A DNA stretch of 64,000 nt from Aliamphritea spongicola (GTDB lineage Bacteria; Pseudomonadota; Gammaproteobacteria; Pseudomonadales; Balneatricaceae), in the NCBI GenBank assembly GCA_024347235.1, contig AP025283.1, positions 124,001-188,000 on the forward strand, read 5' to 3'. The translations under genes and the position numbers were made by a program. Numbering within the stretch: position 1 is the stretch's first letter; the number at the start of each line of letters is the position of its first letter. This document shows, in pieces, positions 49,883 to 61,424 of this stretch. The notes below the pieces were generated by a model. The model ran no database searches. It worked only from the letters and a program-made list of their open reading frames with translations, and was not told the origin of the DNA.

Positions 49883-50579
49883 ATGCCGAAATCTAATTTC
49901 CGTTCCAACAATTCAGATGTGCCTTTAGTTGATTCTGAACAGTTTGCTTTCCGGCTCAGAGAGGCTTTTGCCGGCGAATCGACAAATGCTTTCGCAAAAA
50001 TGCGGGGTTGGGGAAAGTTCATTACGCAGTTATCTGACCGGTTCCTTTCCGGGCATTGACCGCGCGGCACTGATTGCACAGGCTGCCAATGTTTCGCTGG
50101 AGTGGCTGATTACCGGAAAAGGTTCGATGTCTGCCAGCGCCACAGAATCTTCCAGTGAGTTGGAGCAGGAGTTTGCGTTAATACCTGGCTATAACATTCA
50201 GGTGGCTGCAGGAACTGGTATCGTGCCAGAGCATGAGCAGGCGACCCGTAAGCTTGCGTTTCGCCATAAGTGGTTGAAATACCGTGGTCTGAAAGAAAAA
50301 GATCTGGTCCTGGTATTTGCTAAGGGAGATAGCATGGAACCGGTGATCAGTGACAACAACACACTGATGATTGATACCAGTAAGCAGCGCCTGGAAGATG
50401 GCAGTATTTATGTGATCCGAAATAATGAGCACTTAGTGGTGAAGCGTATCCAGAATACCTTAAAGGGCTTTATCCTGATCAGTGATAACAAAGAATATGA
50501 ACGGGTAGAAGTGTCGTACAACGAAGCCGATGACCTGCAGGTAATCGGCAAGGTTGTCTGGATTGGCAAGGATCTGTAA
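49883..50579 (+). CDS. S24/LexA-like phage-type repressor (frameshifted)
   Basis: About 232 residues. ATG 49883 opens MPKSNFRSNNSDVPLVDSEQ. After a shift near 50000 the DNA-binding part reads KCGVGESSLRSYLTGSFPGI (XRE-type helix-turn-helix). C-terminal S24 domain: GDSMEPVISDNNTLMIDT carries the catalytic Ser (GDSMEP), and HLVVKRIQ the Lys. These suggest RecA-stimulated self-cleavage, hence SOS induction. No cleavage dipeptide can be assigned with certainty (AAGT near VAAGTGIVP is a candidate region). Divergent from the activator, sharing the operator region. Confidence 0.87.
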
Positions 50580-50637
50580 ACGGTTACTGCTCAACACGCG
50601 GGCCATTTATATATGGCGCCGCGTTTGAGGTCGTATT

Positions 50638-53600
50638 TTATTTATCATCATCCTGTTTAATCAGGCGTACATCCAGTTGCGGGAAGGCGATACAGATATC
50701 GTGCTTCTCAAAGTCCGCATTAATCTGCTGCAGAATGTCATGGGTGACCGGTAGTCGGTCGTCCAGATTGTTCAGATATAACCGCAAATCAAAGTTCAGG
50801 GTACTGTCACCAAAGGCATGGAAGTACGCCGCTGGCTGTGGCTCCGGCAACACTTTCGGATGGTTGCGTGCCGCCTGCAGAATGAGTGCCCGCACCAGAT
50901 CTGTATCGGAGCCATAGGCAACCCCCACCTGTATTACTACCCGGGTAATCGGATCGCTCAGGGACCAGTTGATCAGCTGATCGGTGACGAAGGTTTTGTT
51001 AGGAATGATGACTTCCTTGCGGTCCCAGTCGGTAATGGTGGTGGCGCGGATCTGAATCCGGGTCACGGTGCCGGTGAGGCCGCCGACGGTGACGGTATCG
51101 CCGATACGGATCGGTTTTTCAAAGAGAATGATGATGCCGGATACAAAGTTGGCGACGATTTCCTGCAGACCGAAGCCCAGGCCTACACCCAGTGCGGCTA
51201 CCAGCCACTGCAGTTTGGCCCATTCTACCCCGATCTGAGAAGCACCGGCGAGGATACTTACCACAATCAGGCTGTACTTGGTGATGGTGGTGATTGCGTA
51301 TGAGGTGCCGGGAGTCAGGTCCAGATGTTTCAGCACCAGCAGCTCCAGCAGCCCGGGCAGGTTATAGGCGGCGAGGATGCTCAGGGAGATCACCAGCAAA
51401 CCGGTAATGATGCCCAGCAGGGTGATATTCTCGGCAATCACACCGCCGCTGGTGACCACGGTGTTACTCCACAGGACGATTTCATCCAGTATCTGCAATG
51501 CCGGGATAAACTCTTTAAACAGCAGCCACAGGGCAACGAACAACAGGCTGACGCTGGTGGCTTTCAGCAGCACCTTGGCCTGATCGGAAATGGTGCTCAG
51601 GTTCAGGAAGTTTTCCTGCACAGGAGGCACTTCAGTGTTGTTTTCCCGGGCTTCCAGAATTTCACTGCGCCGGGCTTTGGCGCGGTCAAAGGCCAGCCGG
51701 CGTTCTTCGATCAGCAACCAGCGCATCCCCAGACGGTAGAAGGTGAATACGGAGAAGAAGATCATTGTGGTGATCAGCAACAGCAGCATGATAATGCCGC
51801 CGGTGAGCACATAACCCAGCAGGGCTTCGGCAATCAGCACTCCGTGTATCAGCACCAGAATGGCCAGCCATAACCGGGCACGCTGCCACCACCGGCGGGT
51901 TTCGGTGGCTTCGTTGATTTGCGGGGCAACCCGCCATAAGGCTGCCCAGAATCCGCCGGCCAGCATCGCCAGCAAGATAAATACTACCCGGCCAAGGCCT
52001 GAGTGGACTTCGGCGGAAGGGGTGGCGGTCAGATAAATCAGTGCCAGGGTGAGCGGGATACCCAGTAAATACAGCGGGTGGGCAATGCGTGCCAGGGTGG
52101 CACACAGCTCTTCCGGCACATCCAGATGGCGGTACAGCAGTCCGTATGGGCGGCGCAGCCAGAGCAGCAGCGACAGGTAAGCCCACATCAGCAGTGACAG
52201 GCTGATGCTCATTGGTTGCATGACGGGGGCAGGCACCGCAATCAGTTTCTGGGTGAGAAACCACAGCCCTGCCGGAACCGGTAAGCTGATCACCGGTGCC
52301 AGCAGCAGTAACCGCAGGCTGCGGGTAAATTTGTCCTGTACCACATTGCCCAGCTGTTCTGCCCACTGTTGCTCATGGCGGATCAGGTAGCGGAAGCTGT
52401 AAAAACTGATCCCGGTTAGCACTAGCAGCGTAAACAGGGAACGCAACCAGGCACCAGAGGCATTCATCTGGCTGTTGCTGATAATCTGTTGGGTGTGTTG
52501 CTGAATCGCCCCGAAACTGTCGGCGACATCCTGCAGGAAGCGGCGGTTTATCTCAGTGGTATTGGGCAACCAGATCAGGTAACGCTCCAGCAGCGCCTGC
52601 CCCTGTTCGATCTGTTTGTTGATATCGTTCTGAACCCCGAGCAGTTTCGCCCGCTCGTCCAGTTCCTGCGCATAGGCGGTTTCCAGCCGGGTGGTGAGCC
52701 CTTCCATATCATCCAGCAGCTGTTTGGCGCTCTGCTGTGCTTCCGGGTTGAGGTCAGAGACATTAAATGCCTGATTCAGTGCCTGCTGATTCAGCTCCAG
52801 ATTTGCCAGCCGGACCTGATTAATCCGCTGCAGGTTAGGCTCAGTATCCTGGGTGGTGGCGAACCGTTCCGAGAGCTGTTTCAGCTCCAGACTGAAGGTG
52901 GTATCGGTGAGCTCCAGTTGTTGCTCAATGGCTTTATAACTTTGCCGTAACAGGGCTTGCTGGCGTTCCAGTGTCCGTCGCTGGGCAATGGCCTGCTCAC
53001 TGCTTTGCAGGCTGTGGCGCAGTTTTTCAGAGAGTTTTTGATTGCTTTTAACGATCGGTTGCAGTGCTTCGGGGTACTCTTCTTCACCGGGGTCTTTCTT
53101 CAGGGCTTCCAGGGCCTGTTCGGCTTCAAGGCGGCGTTTGGTCTGAATCAGATCCTGCAATTCCTGCAGATAGGCTTTGTGGGCCGCAATCTGGCGGGAC
53201 AGCAGCTCCAGTTGCAGCAGGTCGTAGTCCCGCTGGCTGGGTATGTTGAGAATCTCGAGCTCGAAGGCCTGAATGCGGGTGTTATTGAGAACGAAGCGGG
53301 CTTCCGCCAGTGTCTGGCTGCCGTTTTCACCGCTGGCCGGTGGTGCCGAGTCTTGCTTCAGCTTGGTGAGCTGGTCACGCAGGCCGGTGGATTTATCCTG
53401 ATAATTGCTGACCTGATTATCGAGGGTGTTAAATTGCTGCTCCAGTGCCAGCAGGTTTGCCTGTGCCGGAGCCAGCCGGTTTTCCAGTTTTTCCAGCGGC
53501 TGTGAGCGCCAGTTTTTGCGCCAACTGCCGGTTCCGGTGCAGCCAGCTGAGTCTGCAGTTCTTCAATCAGACCGGGGAGGTTGGCCAGGTTGTCCCGCAG

Positions 53601-53867
53601 CCGGGTTACCCGGGTTTCCAGCCGTTTGGTTTCCTGTAATGCGGAAAGGATTTGCTGGTAAATTTCCCGCTCTTTGCTGTTGGCCGGATTATCGGCATCC
53701 AGTGCATCCAGCTGTTGGCGGGTACTGTTGATCTGTTCAGTTATGTCGGCGCTGGCGAACTGGGTGAAGAGTATGGAAATACAAATTGTCAGCGCTAAAA
53801 CTGCTGGTTGTAATCGGTCACAGAATGATGGATAAAGACGTTTCACAATGGCGTTCCCCGGTGGCAC
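50638..53867 (-). CDS. mscK: MscK-like large mechanosensitive channel (frameshifted)
   Basis: About 1075 residues. Signal-like N-terminus (LAL TICISILFTQFASA region), then a long periplasmic coiled-coil part of about 400 residues (Gln/Glu/Leu-rich), about ten membrane segments, and a C-terminal MscS channel domain: LQWLVAALGVGLGFGLQEIV is the pore helix region, and NFVSGIIILFEKPIRIGDTV and RATTITDWDRKEVIIPNKTF are beta-domain signatures. Shifts near 53510 and 53170 affect only the coiled-coil part. Releases solutes on hypo-osmotic shock. Convergent with the repressor gene and outside the tailocin unit. Confidence 0.9.
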
Positions 53868-53947
53868 ACAGCTTTAATAGTATTGGATAGAACCGGGCAA
53901 TGTAAGGGAAATTATCTCAGTCCCGGAACAGATTAAGGAGCAACAGG

Positions 53948-54328
53948 ATGGCGCTAGCCGGATTCAATTCAATACTACAGGCAGGGCTGTCAGCACTGCT
54001 GGCTATGTTACTGGCCGGTGCAGCCGTTGCCGCTGAAGAGCGTCCGCTGAGCGGTGCTGAGATTCAGCAACTGCTGGCGGGAAAAACCGCGTATCTGGAT
54101 AACGGGGCGGTACAGACCTTCAGCAGTAATGGCAAAACGCTGTATTTCCACGAGCCACGTCCGCTGGAAACGGGCACCTGGAAGACCGATGGTAACGAAT
54201 ACTGCTCTGAATGGGGCGGTCGCTGGAGCTGCTATAAAATGACTGGTGACGGTGCTGACCGGATTACCTGGATCGGTGGCGGTACCACTTACCCGGCCCG
54301 GCTCGAAGCGGGCAATATCTTTGAATAA
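53948..54328 (+). CDS. Small exported protein with YCSxxGxxWxCY motif (A)
   Basis: 126 residues, intact. Signal peptide (about residues 1-28, ending AAVAAEE). The mature part has AEIQQLLAGKTAYLDNG, TGTWKTDGNEYCSEWGGRWS and CYKMTGDG; the Cys pair could form a disulfide. A paralogue lies on the other side of the LOG gene (54954). Family not firmly recognised; function unknown. Twelve bases before the LOG gene and probably co-transcribed with it. Confidence 0.72.
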   Translation: MALAGFNSILQAGLSALLAMLLAGAAVAAEERPLSGAEIQQLLAGKTAYLDNGAVQTFSSNGKTLYFHEPRPLETGTWKTDGNEYCSEWGGRWSCYKMTGDGADRITWIGGGTTYPARLEAGNIFE

Positions 54329-54340
54329 TAAGGACATACG

Positions 54341-54900
54341 ATGAAGGTAGCCGTATATTGCGGGTCCAGCATGGGCAATGATGAAGTTTATGCTGAAGCG
54401 GCCCGCGCACTGGGTAAATACTTTGCCGAACAAAATATCTCACTGGTCTATGGCGGCGGTAAAGTCGGTCTGATGGGCGTCGTTGCCGATGCTGTGCTGG
54501 ATAATGGCGGTGAGGTGATCGGGGTTATTCCCACTCATCTGCAGCATAAAGAAATAGGTCATCCGGGCCTGACTGAGCTGATTGAAGTGCCGGATATGCA
54601 TACCCGTAAAGCCAAAATGGCTGAACTGGCGGATGCTTATGTAGCCCTGCCCGGCGGTGCTGGCACCATGGAAGAGTTTTTGAAATCTGGACCTGGGCGC
54701 AGCTTGGGCTCCACCGTAAGCCCTGTGCGTTGTATAACGTAAATGGCTTTTATGACAGCCTGCTGACGTTTATCCACAGTGCAAAGGATGCCGGATTTAC
54801 CCGGGAAGCGTTTGCCGACATGATCATTGTGGCCAGCGAGCCTCAGCAATTGCTGGCGGCGTATCAGGGGTATGAGTCGCCGGCCGGGAAGTGGGGCTGA
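54341..54900 (+). CDS. LOG family protein (TIGR00730 type), frameshifted
   Basis: About 186 residues; shift near 54688. Rossmann-like start VAVYCGSSMGNDEVYAEAAR, LVYGGGKVGLMGVVADAVLD, and the catalytic motif LPGGAGTMEEF. The ending DMIIVASEPQQLLAAY is standard. LOG proteins release ribose 5-phosphate from nucleoside monophosphates (cytokinin-activating reaction in plants and some bacteria). Physiological role here unknown. Confidence 0.9.
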
Positions 54901-54953
54901 GTGGCTGAAGCCGCTGCCAGAACTGACTGGCAGCGGTTGTCATTTCCGGGTGA

Positions 54954-55318
54954 TCAGTGTCCGAACTGATAGCCGGCCTGCATAATGAACGGGGCCCGGA
55001 AATCATCTTTCATGAAGTAATACACCCCTGGGCTTCGTCGCTGACGATTGAATAGCATCCCCAGCCTGAGCCGAAATCTGAACAGTAGCGGTTATCTTCT
55101 GCTTTCCATTTGCCTTCAGACGGTTTGGCGTCTCCTTCTTTCATCCACAGGGTCAGGCCTGATTCTGAAAAATACTGGGAGGTTTTACCGCCGAAGTGTA
55201 CGCCGGCTGTTGTGTTACCTTTCAGCAGGCTGTCGATTTGTTGAGTATTCAGTTCTGTTTCTGCTGCCTGAACACTGCCAGCCAGTAACAGCAGGGGGAG
55301 TAGGTTGCGAAAACGCAT
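54954..55318 (-). CDS. Small exported protein with YCSxxGxxWxCY motif (B), frameshifted
   Basis: About 121 residues. Start MRFRNLLPLLLLAGSVQAAE with signal peptide. The mature part parallels protein A: QQIDSLLKGNTTAGVHFGG, SEGKWKAEDNRYCSDFGSGW and CYSIVSDEAQG. One missing G near 55028 hides the real end (FIMQAGYQFGH). Convergent with the LOG gene. A duplicated family whose two copies bracket the LOG enzyme. Confidence 0.68.
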
Positions 55319-55526
55319 ATCAGATATCCTTATTGTCTGATGGGAAGGGATAGGCATATGACCGGTGAAGTCCGGATTTGTTTCCGGAGGCTGCCTGCCG
55401 GGCAGTATGTCAGCCGCAAGCCGGTTCAGGTCGCGTTTGTATAACCGGACGAATTGCCCGGTTATGCTGCGGCGCTTATAATTTGACCGCTGGTTTTAAG
55501 CCCTCACCGAGCAATTGCCGTTGTAT

Positions 55527-56581
55527 ATGTCACGTACGTTTATCTGGATCCTGATTTCCCTGGCCCTGCATGCCCTGCTTGCATGGGGCTGGCTTTCGTA
55601 CGTGCCGGAGAAAGCTGCCGGTGGTGGCAGTATTACGGTGAATCTGTCTGCCGGAACAGCCAGAGAGACATCTGCAATGTCTTCGAAAGAGCGGGCTGAT
55701 ACTGCCCAATCACAGGATCTTGCTTCGCCGCCATCAGAAGCCCCGGCTGAATTACCAACTGAGCAACCGGTTGCGCAAGCTCCGGAGCTTGCTCTAGAAA
55801 CAGCTCCGGAAACGGCAGCGGAAGTGGTGGAAAATGTATCTGCTAAAGCAGCGCCTGCGGTCAGCGATAAAAACCTGAACCGGTAGTGCAGCCAGTCAAA
55901 CCTGAGGCCAGTAAGCCGCAGGTGACAGAGCGTATCGCTGCACCGGCAGAACCGACTGCAGAGCCACCTCAGAAGATCAAACCTGAATCTATTGCTGATG
56001 CCGCCCCTGTTGCGGTGGAAAGAAAATAACCAAACCGCTGCCTGCGGCAAAACCGTCAGAGGTTGCTGAGGTAAAGCCCCGGTAAAAGTGGATGATCCGG
56101 TTGTTCCGGCTGAAAAACGGAGGTGGTTAAGTCAGAGCCGCAGCCAGTGGAGCCGACTGTAGAAGAGCCTGTGGAACCGTTTCTAGAAAAAGCACCGCCG
56201 CTTGCAGAGGCATTATCAGCTACAGAGTCCGGATCACAAAGTGCTGAACAGGCATCCGCTGCAGAGGATGCGGCGCAGGTCGGTGATGCAGCTCAGCCTG
56301 CCGACGGAGATTTTCTGCAAGCCCGGATTATGTCTGACCAGAAGCCGAAATATCCCCGCCGGGCCATTGCCCGTGATCAGCAGGGGCAGGTGAAGTTACG
56401 TCTGTTTCTGAATGCCCGGGGCGAGGTTGAGCGCTATGAAGTTATCGAAAGCAGTGGCTATAAACTGCTGGACAGGGCGGTACAGAATTTTGTTCAGCAG
56501 GAACGTTTTGTTCCTGCGACCCGTAACGGTCTGGCGGTGGCTTCCACACAAACCTTCTCGTTTACTTTCCGTTTGCAGTAG
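55527..56581 (+). CDS. tonB: TonB energy transducer protein (frameshifted)
   Basis: About 353 residues. ATG 55527, single N-terminal membrane segment (FIWILISLALHALLAWGWL), then a long Glu/Pro/Ala-rich periplasmic linker with shifts near 55878, 56028, 56083 and 56127. The C-terminal TonB domain has PKYPRRAIARDQQGQVKLRL, VIESSGYKLLDRAVQ and TFSFTFRLQ. Transmits proton-motive force to outer-membrane receptors. No exbB/exbD nearby. Convergent with btuD four bases away; its location suggests a dedicated partner of BtuB. Confidence 0.85.
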
Positions 56582-56584
56582 GGC

Positions 56585-57401
56585 TTATAGTAAATCACTG
56601 CGCTGGCTGGCTGATGCCAGTGCGGTGACCCGTATGCCGTACGGCGATGTTTCAATCTGACTGTGGATGCCGAAGTGCGCCAGCATATTTGCTTCGGTAA
56701 TCACTGCATCCGGTGCCCCGTCAGCAACGATGCTGCCGCCGGAGAGCAGCAGTAAGCGGTGGCAGAAGCGGGATGCCATATCCATATGGTGAATGGCCGC
56801 GATCGCCAGATGCCCTTCTTCGGTCAGTTCCCTTACCAGACTCAGCACATCCAGCTGATGGCACATGTCCAGGCTGGCGGTGGGCTCATCCAGCAACAGT
56901 ACCGGCGCTTCCTGTGCCAGTGCCCGGGCAATAAATACCCGCTGGCGTTCTCCACCGGACAGCTGATCAGCCCGACGGTTACGCATCGCCGTCAGACCGG
57001 TCTTGTCCAGTGCATCATTAATGCGTTGCAGATCCTGATCTGATTCCGGCTGAAAGGCGCCCAGATGGGGGTACGGCCCATGGCGACAATCTCTTCCACT
57101 GTAAAGCCGTAACCGGTGGATACATCCTGAGGGACCAGCGATATATGCCGGGCAATGTCCCGCCGGGGTAGCCGGATAAGGGTTTGTCATTCAGACGTAC
57201 CTCGCCGGAATCCGCCGGCAGCAGCCCCATTAACAGTTTAAGCAGAGTGGATTTGCCGGCACCGTTCGGGCCGATCAGGCCAATGAACTGTCCGGGGCTG
57301 AACTGCAGACTGATGCCTTGCAGGATCTGCCGCTGCTGATAAGCAAAGCTGAGCTGACTGCAGCTCAGGGAAAGGGATGTGGTCACAGAATGCTTGTCCA
57401 T
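56585..57401 (-). CDS. btuD: Vitamin B12 ABC transporter ATP-binding protein (frameshifted)
   Basis: About 271 residues; shifts near 57155 and 57075. Walker [21 protein letters not shown]-loop segment [20 protein letters not shown], signature [20 protein letters not shown], Walker [15 protein letters not shown]-loop [13 protein letters not shown]. The family cannot by itself separate cobalamin from haem or siderophore import. Assignment rests on the riboswitch-controlled operon it ends. Start overlaps the btuC stop by 19 bases. Confidence 0.85.
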
Positions 57402-58426
57402 GGTTTACAGTTCTCCCGGGTCCGTTGCCTTAACAGCAGGAAAACAAAGAAAGGTGCGCCCAGTGTGGCGGTCACCACCCCTAGCGGAATGGCTTTTTCA
57501 GGCAGTGTGACCCGTAACAGCAAGTCTGCCGTCACCAGACATATGGCTCCGCCTAGCGCACTGGCCGGCAGCAGGTAACGGTGCCTTGGCCCCAGGATAA
57601 GACGCAGTATATGAGGCACGACCAGACCGATGAAACCGATGCCGCCACAGACTGCAATGGATACCCCGACCAGCATGGCGGTGATGATCAGCAGGTGCTG
57701 GCGGGTGCGGGGACATCAATGCCCACAGACGCTGCATGTACCTCACCCATGAGCAGAGCATCCAGATCCCGGCTGAAACAAAGCACCAGCGCACAGCCCA
57801 GCAGGGCAAAGGGGACGATCAGCCGGACATGGTCCCAGGTGCGGCCTTCCAGCCCGCCCATGCTCCAGTACACAATCATTTTTCCGGTATCCCAGTCGTT
57901 CAGGGACAGCGCCAGAATCAGGGAAGCGGCTGCGACGTTCAGTGCACCGATGGCGACGCCGGCCAGTAACAGTGTCCCCATGGCTGTGTGCCCCCGCTGA
58001 GTGGCAATGCGGTAAACAATCCACAGGGTGATGCCGGCCCCGCTGAAGGCAAAGGCCGGCAGAATCCATACGGACAAACTGGTAAGGCCCAGATAGATGG
58101 CAATTACGGCCCCAGAGAGGCGCCGGAAGACACCCCAGAATTGAAGGTGAAGCCAGCGGGTTGCGAAACATGCCCTGCATGACTGCGCCACAGACTGCCA
58201 GTGAGGCGCCGGCACAGGCGCCGATAATTACTCTGGGCAGGCGCACATCCAGCAAAATGCTTTCCATCCAGGGGCGGATATCTGCACCGGTATCCATGCC
58301 CAGGCTGTGTAACAGAATGCCGATGGTTTCAGCCACAGGAATCTGTGCCGGTCCTTGTAGTAGTTCCCCCAGGGCAGCGAGGATCAGCAATACCGGCATG
58401 ATGATAAAGATCAGACGGGGTGTCAT
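57383..58426 (-). CDS. btuC: Vitamin B12 ABC transporter permease, FecCD family (frameshifted)
   Basis: About 347 residues; shifts near 58120 and 57705. [20 protein letters not shown] and [14 protein letters not shown], typical of BtuC/FecCD, are followed by [40 protein letters not shown] and [20 protein letters not shown]. About ten membrane segments. ATG 58426 overlaps the btuF stop (ATGA). Confidence 0.88.
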
Positions 58427-59352
58427 TTTTGATCTCCGGGTGCAGTAGCCGGGCAACCGGTTCGATTGCCAGCCAGCTGTATTGGGATGTGGATAAAAGC
58501 CAGGCGCCCTTCAGGCTGTATACCTGCCGGTTGATAACAGCCGGCACATTTTTCCAGGCCGGACGCTGCATCAGCTGCATCGCGGTACTGTCCTGATTAT
58601 CCGGTGCGCCGGTGCCCATCAGGATAATGTCAGGTGCCAGGCTGATCGCCAGTTCTTCACTGATGGTCTGTGAGCCCTGGATGCCGGTTTCACTGATGAC
58701 ATTAAACCCGTCTGCCAGCCGGATAATTTCGTCAATGGTGGTGCCCGGGCCTGTGGTGGTGCCGTCGAGGTTGTAATACAGCACTCTTGGCTGTGGGGCA
58801 TTGCGATAGGTGTTTTTAATGCGGTTCAGTAATTGCTGCAGCTCTGTCAGTTGTTGTTCTGCCTTCGGGCTGCTGCCGGTGGCGGCGGCCACCAGTCGGA
58901 TATTGGTTGCCAGATCCTTAAAGGAGCTGAAGTCCGTCAGCCGCACCACCGGAATACCGGCTCCCAGTAACTGACGGACAGTTTCAGCCTGGGTGTAGCT
59001 GGCAATAAATACCAGATCCGGCTCCAGACTGAGGATTTCTTCAATGTTACCCTGTAAGCGCTTAGTCGCCGGGGATAGTGTCCGGTGACGTTTGAAAGTG
59101 AGGATAATCCGCCAGCCCTGTGATGCCCACAACCCGGTCCGGCGGGACTAGTCTGGCAAGAATTTCATCAGTGCCAATGGTCATTGAGACGATTCGCCGG
59201 GGTGGCTGTTCGAGTGTGTAGCGGGCGCCGATGGCATCCGTCAGGGTTTTGGGGAATGTATCTCCTTCGATCTGTGTAGCGGTCAGGGCGTTGTTACTGA
59301 ACAGGCCGGCACGGATATCCAGCTGGCTCAGTAACAGGGCGCCAAGCAGCAC
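58423..59352 (-). CDS. btuF: Vitamin B12 periplasmic binding protein (frameshifted)
   Basis: About 310 residues. The opening hydrophobic segment VLLGALLLSQLDIRAG starts with GTG 59352; a true start a little upstream (KNRSLIAIVA) is likely because a charged n-region lies there, but no ATG is visible. Peripla_BP_2 features: PRRIVSMTIGTDEILARLVP, GNIEEILSLEPDLVFIASY, APDIILMGTG. Shifts near 59085 and one missing A near 58427 give the end HPEIKK. Delivers cobalamin to BtuCD. Confidence 0.82.
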
Positions 59353-59413
59353 AGCAACAATTGCTATTAGTGATCTGTTTTTGTCACAGTGCTGCCTTAT
59401 GAGGAGTGAGGTC

Positions 59414-61272
59414 TCAGAGAGAGCCGCTCAGTTTAATACCGACTGTAAAGTTAATGCCTTCAGTGCCAAAGCCATAAACTTCTTCGTAATCTTCATCAAA
59501 CAGGTTATTTACCTTGGCAAAGATTTCTACATTATCGGAGTAGGCGTGTGTCACCGCAAGGTTCGCAAGGGTATAGCTGTCCAGTGTGACCCTGCGATTA
59601 CCGCTTAGCGCGAACACTGTGTCGTATTGTTTACCGTTATATTGCAGTCCGCCGCTGATCCGGGTTTTGCCATTCGCCAGCAGCTGGCTGGCGTTCAGGC
59701 CTGCGATATGTGTGGCCCGGCGAATCAGTTGCTGATCATCAGCATCGGTTGCGTCGTTATAGGTGTAGCTGGCGGTCAGGCGCAGCCGGTCGGTTGGATT
59801 CAGGGTTGCGGTTAACTCCAGACCTTTAATGTCAGATGTGCCCGCCTGATTGGTAGCGGTTGTGGCGTTTGTGCTGATCAGATCTTCCACATCAGTATCG
59901 AACAGCGTCACGTCGATATAGCCGTCAATGTCGCTGAAGTGGTATTCGAGGCCCAGATCTGTGGTGGTGTTTTTCTCCGGTTTCAGGTCCGGGTTGCTGG
60001 TAAAGGTAGAGGTTGAACCAAACAGCTCAAACAGGGTTGGGTTCTTGATGCCGGTGCCACGGCTGGTGTGCAGGCGCCAGTCATCATTCAGCCAGGCAGC
60101 AAAGCTGAAACGGTATGTATCGGTATCGCTGAAGCGGTCATTCAGATCACGGCGGCCGGCAACCGTGAAGTAGTAAGTTTCGTCCAGATTCAGGCCGTAT
60201 TCGGCAACCAGTCCGGTGCTGTCGGTGCTCTGTTTAACCGTTGAATACGTACTGCTGTAATCAAAGTCTTCATCTTCTCGTTCCGCGACAAAGGTCAGGC
60301 GGTGTTCTGCAGCATCTGTATGGATGAAGTAGTTACTCTGATAATCAAGTTTGCGCTTTTTCCAAGCGCATCGGAGTTGAAGGTGGAGGAAAAGCTCTCT
60401 GTGCGGCTTTTGTGACGGCGTAGCCGATTTCCTGTTGCCAGTCGCCGTCCATCAGATCCAGTTTGGCGGAAACCCGTCCGGAGTTTTGTTGCCGTTCAGC
60501 GTGGCTGTCATCATCGATAATTGTGCCGGTGTTAAAGTCAGATTTATCGGTTTCCTGAAAAGCGTCTACGTGCCGTAATACCAGATTCAGTTCCAGGTTG
60601 TCTGTGGCCTGCATGCCCCTTTAAAGTTCAGGGTGCTGTTGCTGTAGCCGTCTTTTTCACTGTTGCCCCGGTCGCTGCTGGCGGCGGATATACCGTCACT
60701 GTCGAGCAGTGAACCGCTCAGTGCCAGGTTATATTCATCGTCACCACCCTTGAGGGTGAAGCTTTGCTGGTTGGTGTTGTAACTGCCGGTTGCGAAAGTG
60801 ACGCTACCGTTCAGTGGGCCTTTACCTTGTTTGGTGATGATGTTGATCACCCGCCAACCGCATCGCTGCCCCAGATAGCGCTTTGGGCACCGCGCAGCAC
60901 TTCGACCCGTTCGATATCCAGGCTGAGCAGATCGGCAAAATTAAATTCGGCAACGGTACTGTTGTCGTTTACTTCAACACCGTCAATCAGTACCAGGGTC
61001 TGGTTAGCTTCTGCGCCACGAATCCGTATCTGTGTTGTGCTGCCAATCCCGCCGGTACGGCTAACTGCCAGCCCCGGTACTTCGCGCAGGGCTTCTGTTA
61101 CCAGGGTGATCTGGTTGTTTTCCAGGTGCTCGGCATCAATGATACTGACAGCAGACCCGGTTTCTTCACGGCTGGCTTCAACCTTGGACGCGGTGATGAT
61201 GATTTCCTGCGCCTGGGCAGAAACAGTGGTGCCGGCCAGCAGGCAGGCTAACAATGAGTGTCGTAATTGCAT
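59414..61272 (-). CDS. btuB: TonB-dependent vitamin B12 receptor BtuB (frameshifted)
   Basis: About 620 residues from ATG 61272 (MQLRHSLLACLLAGTTVSAQ, signal peptide). The TonB box region QEIIITASKVEAS and plug blocks REVPGLAVSRTGGIGSTTQI, RIRGAEANQTLVLIDGVEVN and VEVLRGAQSAIWGSDAVGG follow. The 22-strand barrel ends VKVNNLFDEDYEEVYG-like and FTVGIKLSGSL. Shifts near 60848, 60610 and 60370. Identification as BtuB rather than a siderophore receptor rests on the cobalamin riboswitch upstream and the BtuFCD genes downstream. Confidence 0.9.
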
Positions 61273-61424
61273 AAAGCACCTGTGTTGTCGTGTAACTGGC
61301 GTCCGCGCAAGCGAACAGACGTGACAGCACAGGGTGGCGGCACGTTCAGCAACAATAGATTTATGTATTGTCACCGTTACGTTTTCCGCCCAACACAGCG
61401 CCCCGCAATGTTAGTAGGTGACGA

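Larger units (their letters stand above)
35225..50579. other. Mu-derived contractile tailocin locus (headless phage-tail gene cluster)
   Basis: Leftward late genes in Mu order (gp37, gp38, sheath, tube, gp41, tape measure, gp43, gp44, gp45, gp46, gp47, gp48, fibre, chaperone) preceded by endolysin, holin, a TraR-type zinc finger and DUF2730, then a Mor activator, with a divergent S24 repressor at the right. Genes for transposase, terminase, portal, protease, capsid and head-tail joining are absent: the tail genes follow the lysis genes after 190 bases. The size of 15.4 kb resembles R-type pyocin clusters. I infer a contractile-tail bacteriocin; a decayed prophage is the alternative, weakened by the complete tail, lysis and control set. 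Confidence 0.75.

Noticed and set aside
35225-50579. Complete Mu-like transposing prophage
   Set aside because: No transposase A/B, no head genes and no phage-end sequences could be recognised; the flanks are chromosomal genes.
56585-61272. Haem or siderophore uptake operon
   Set aside because: The ABC and receptor families alone would allow it, but the upstream cobalamin riboswitch and absence of a Fur box favour vitamin B12.
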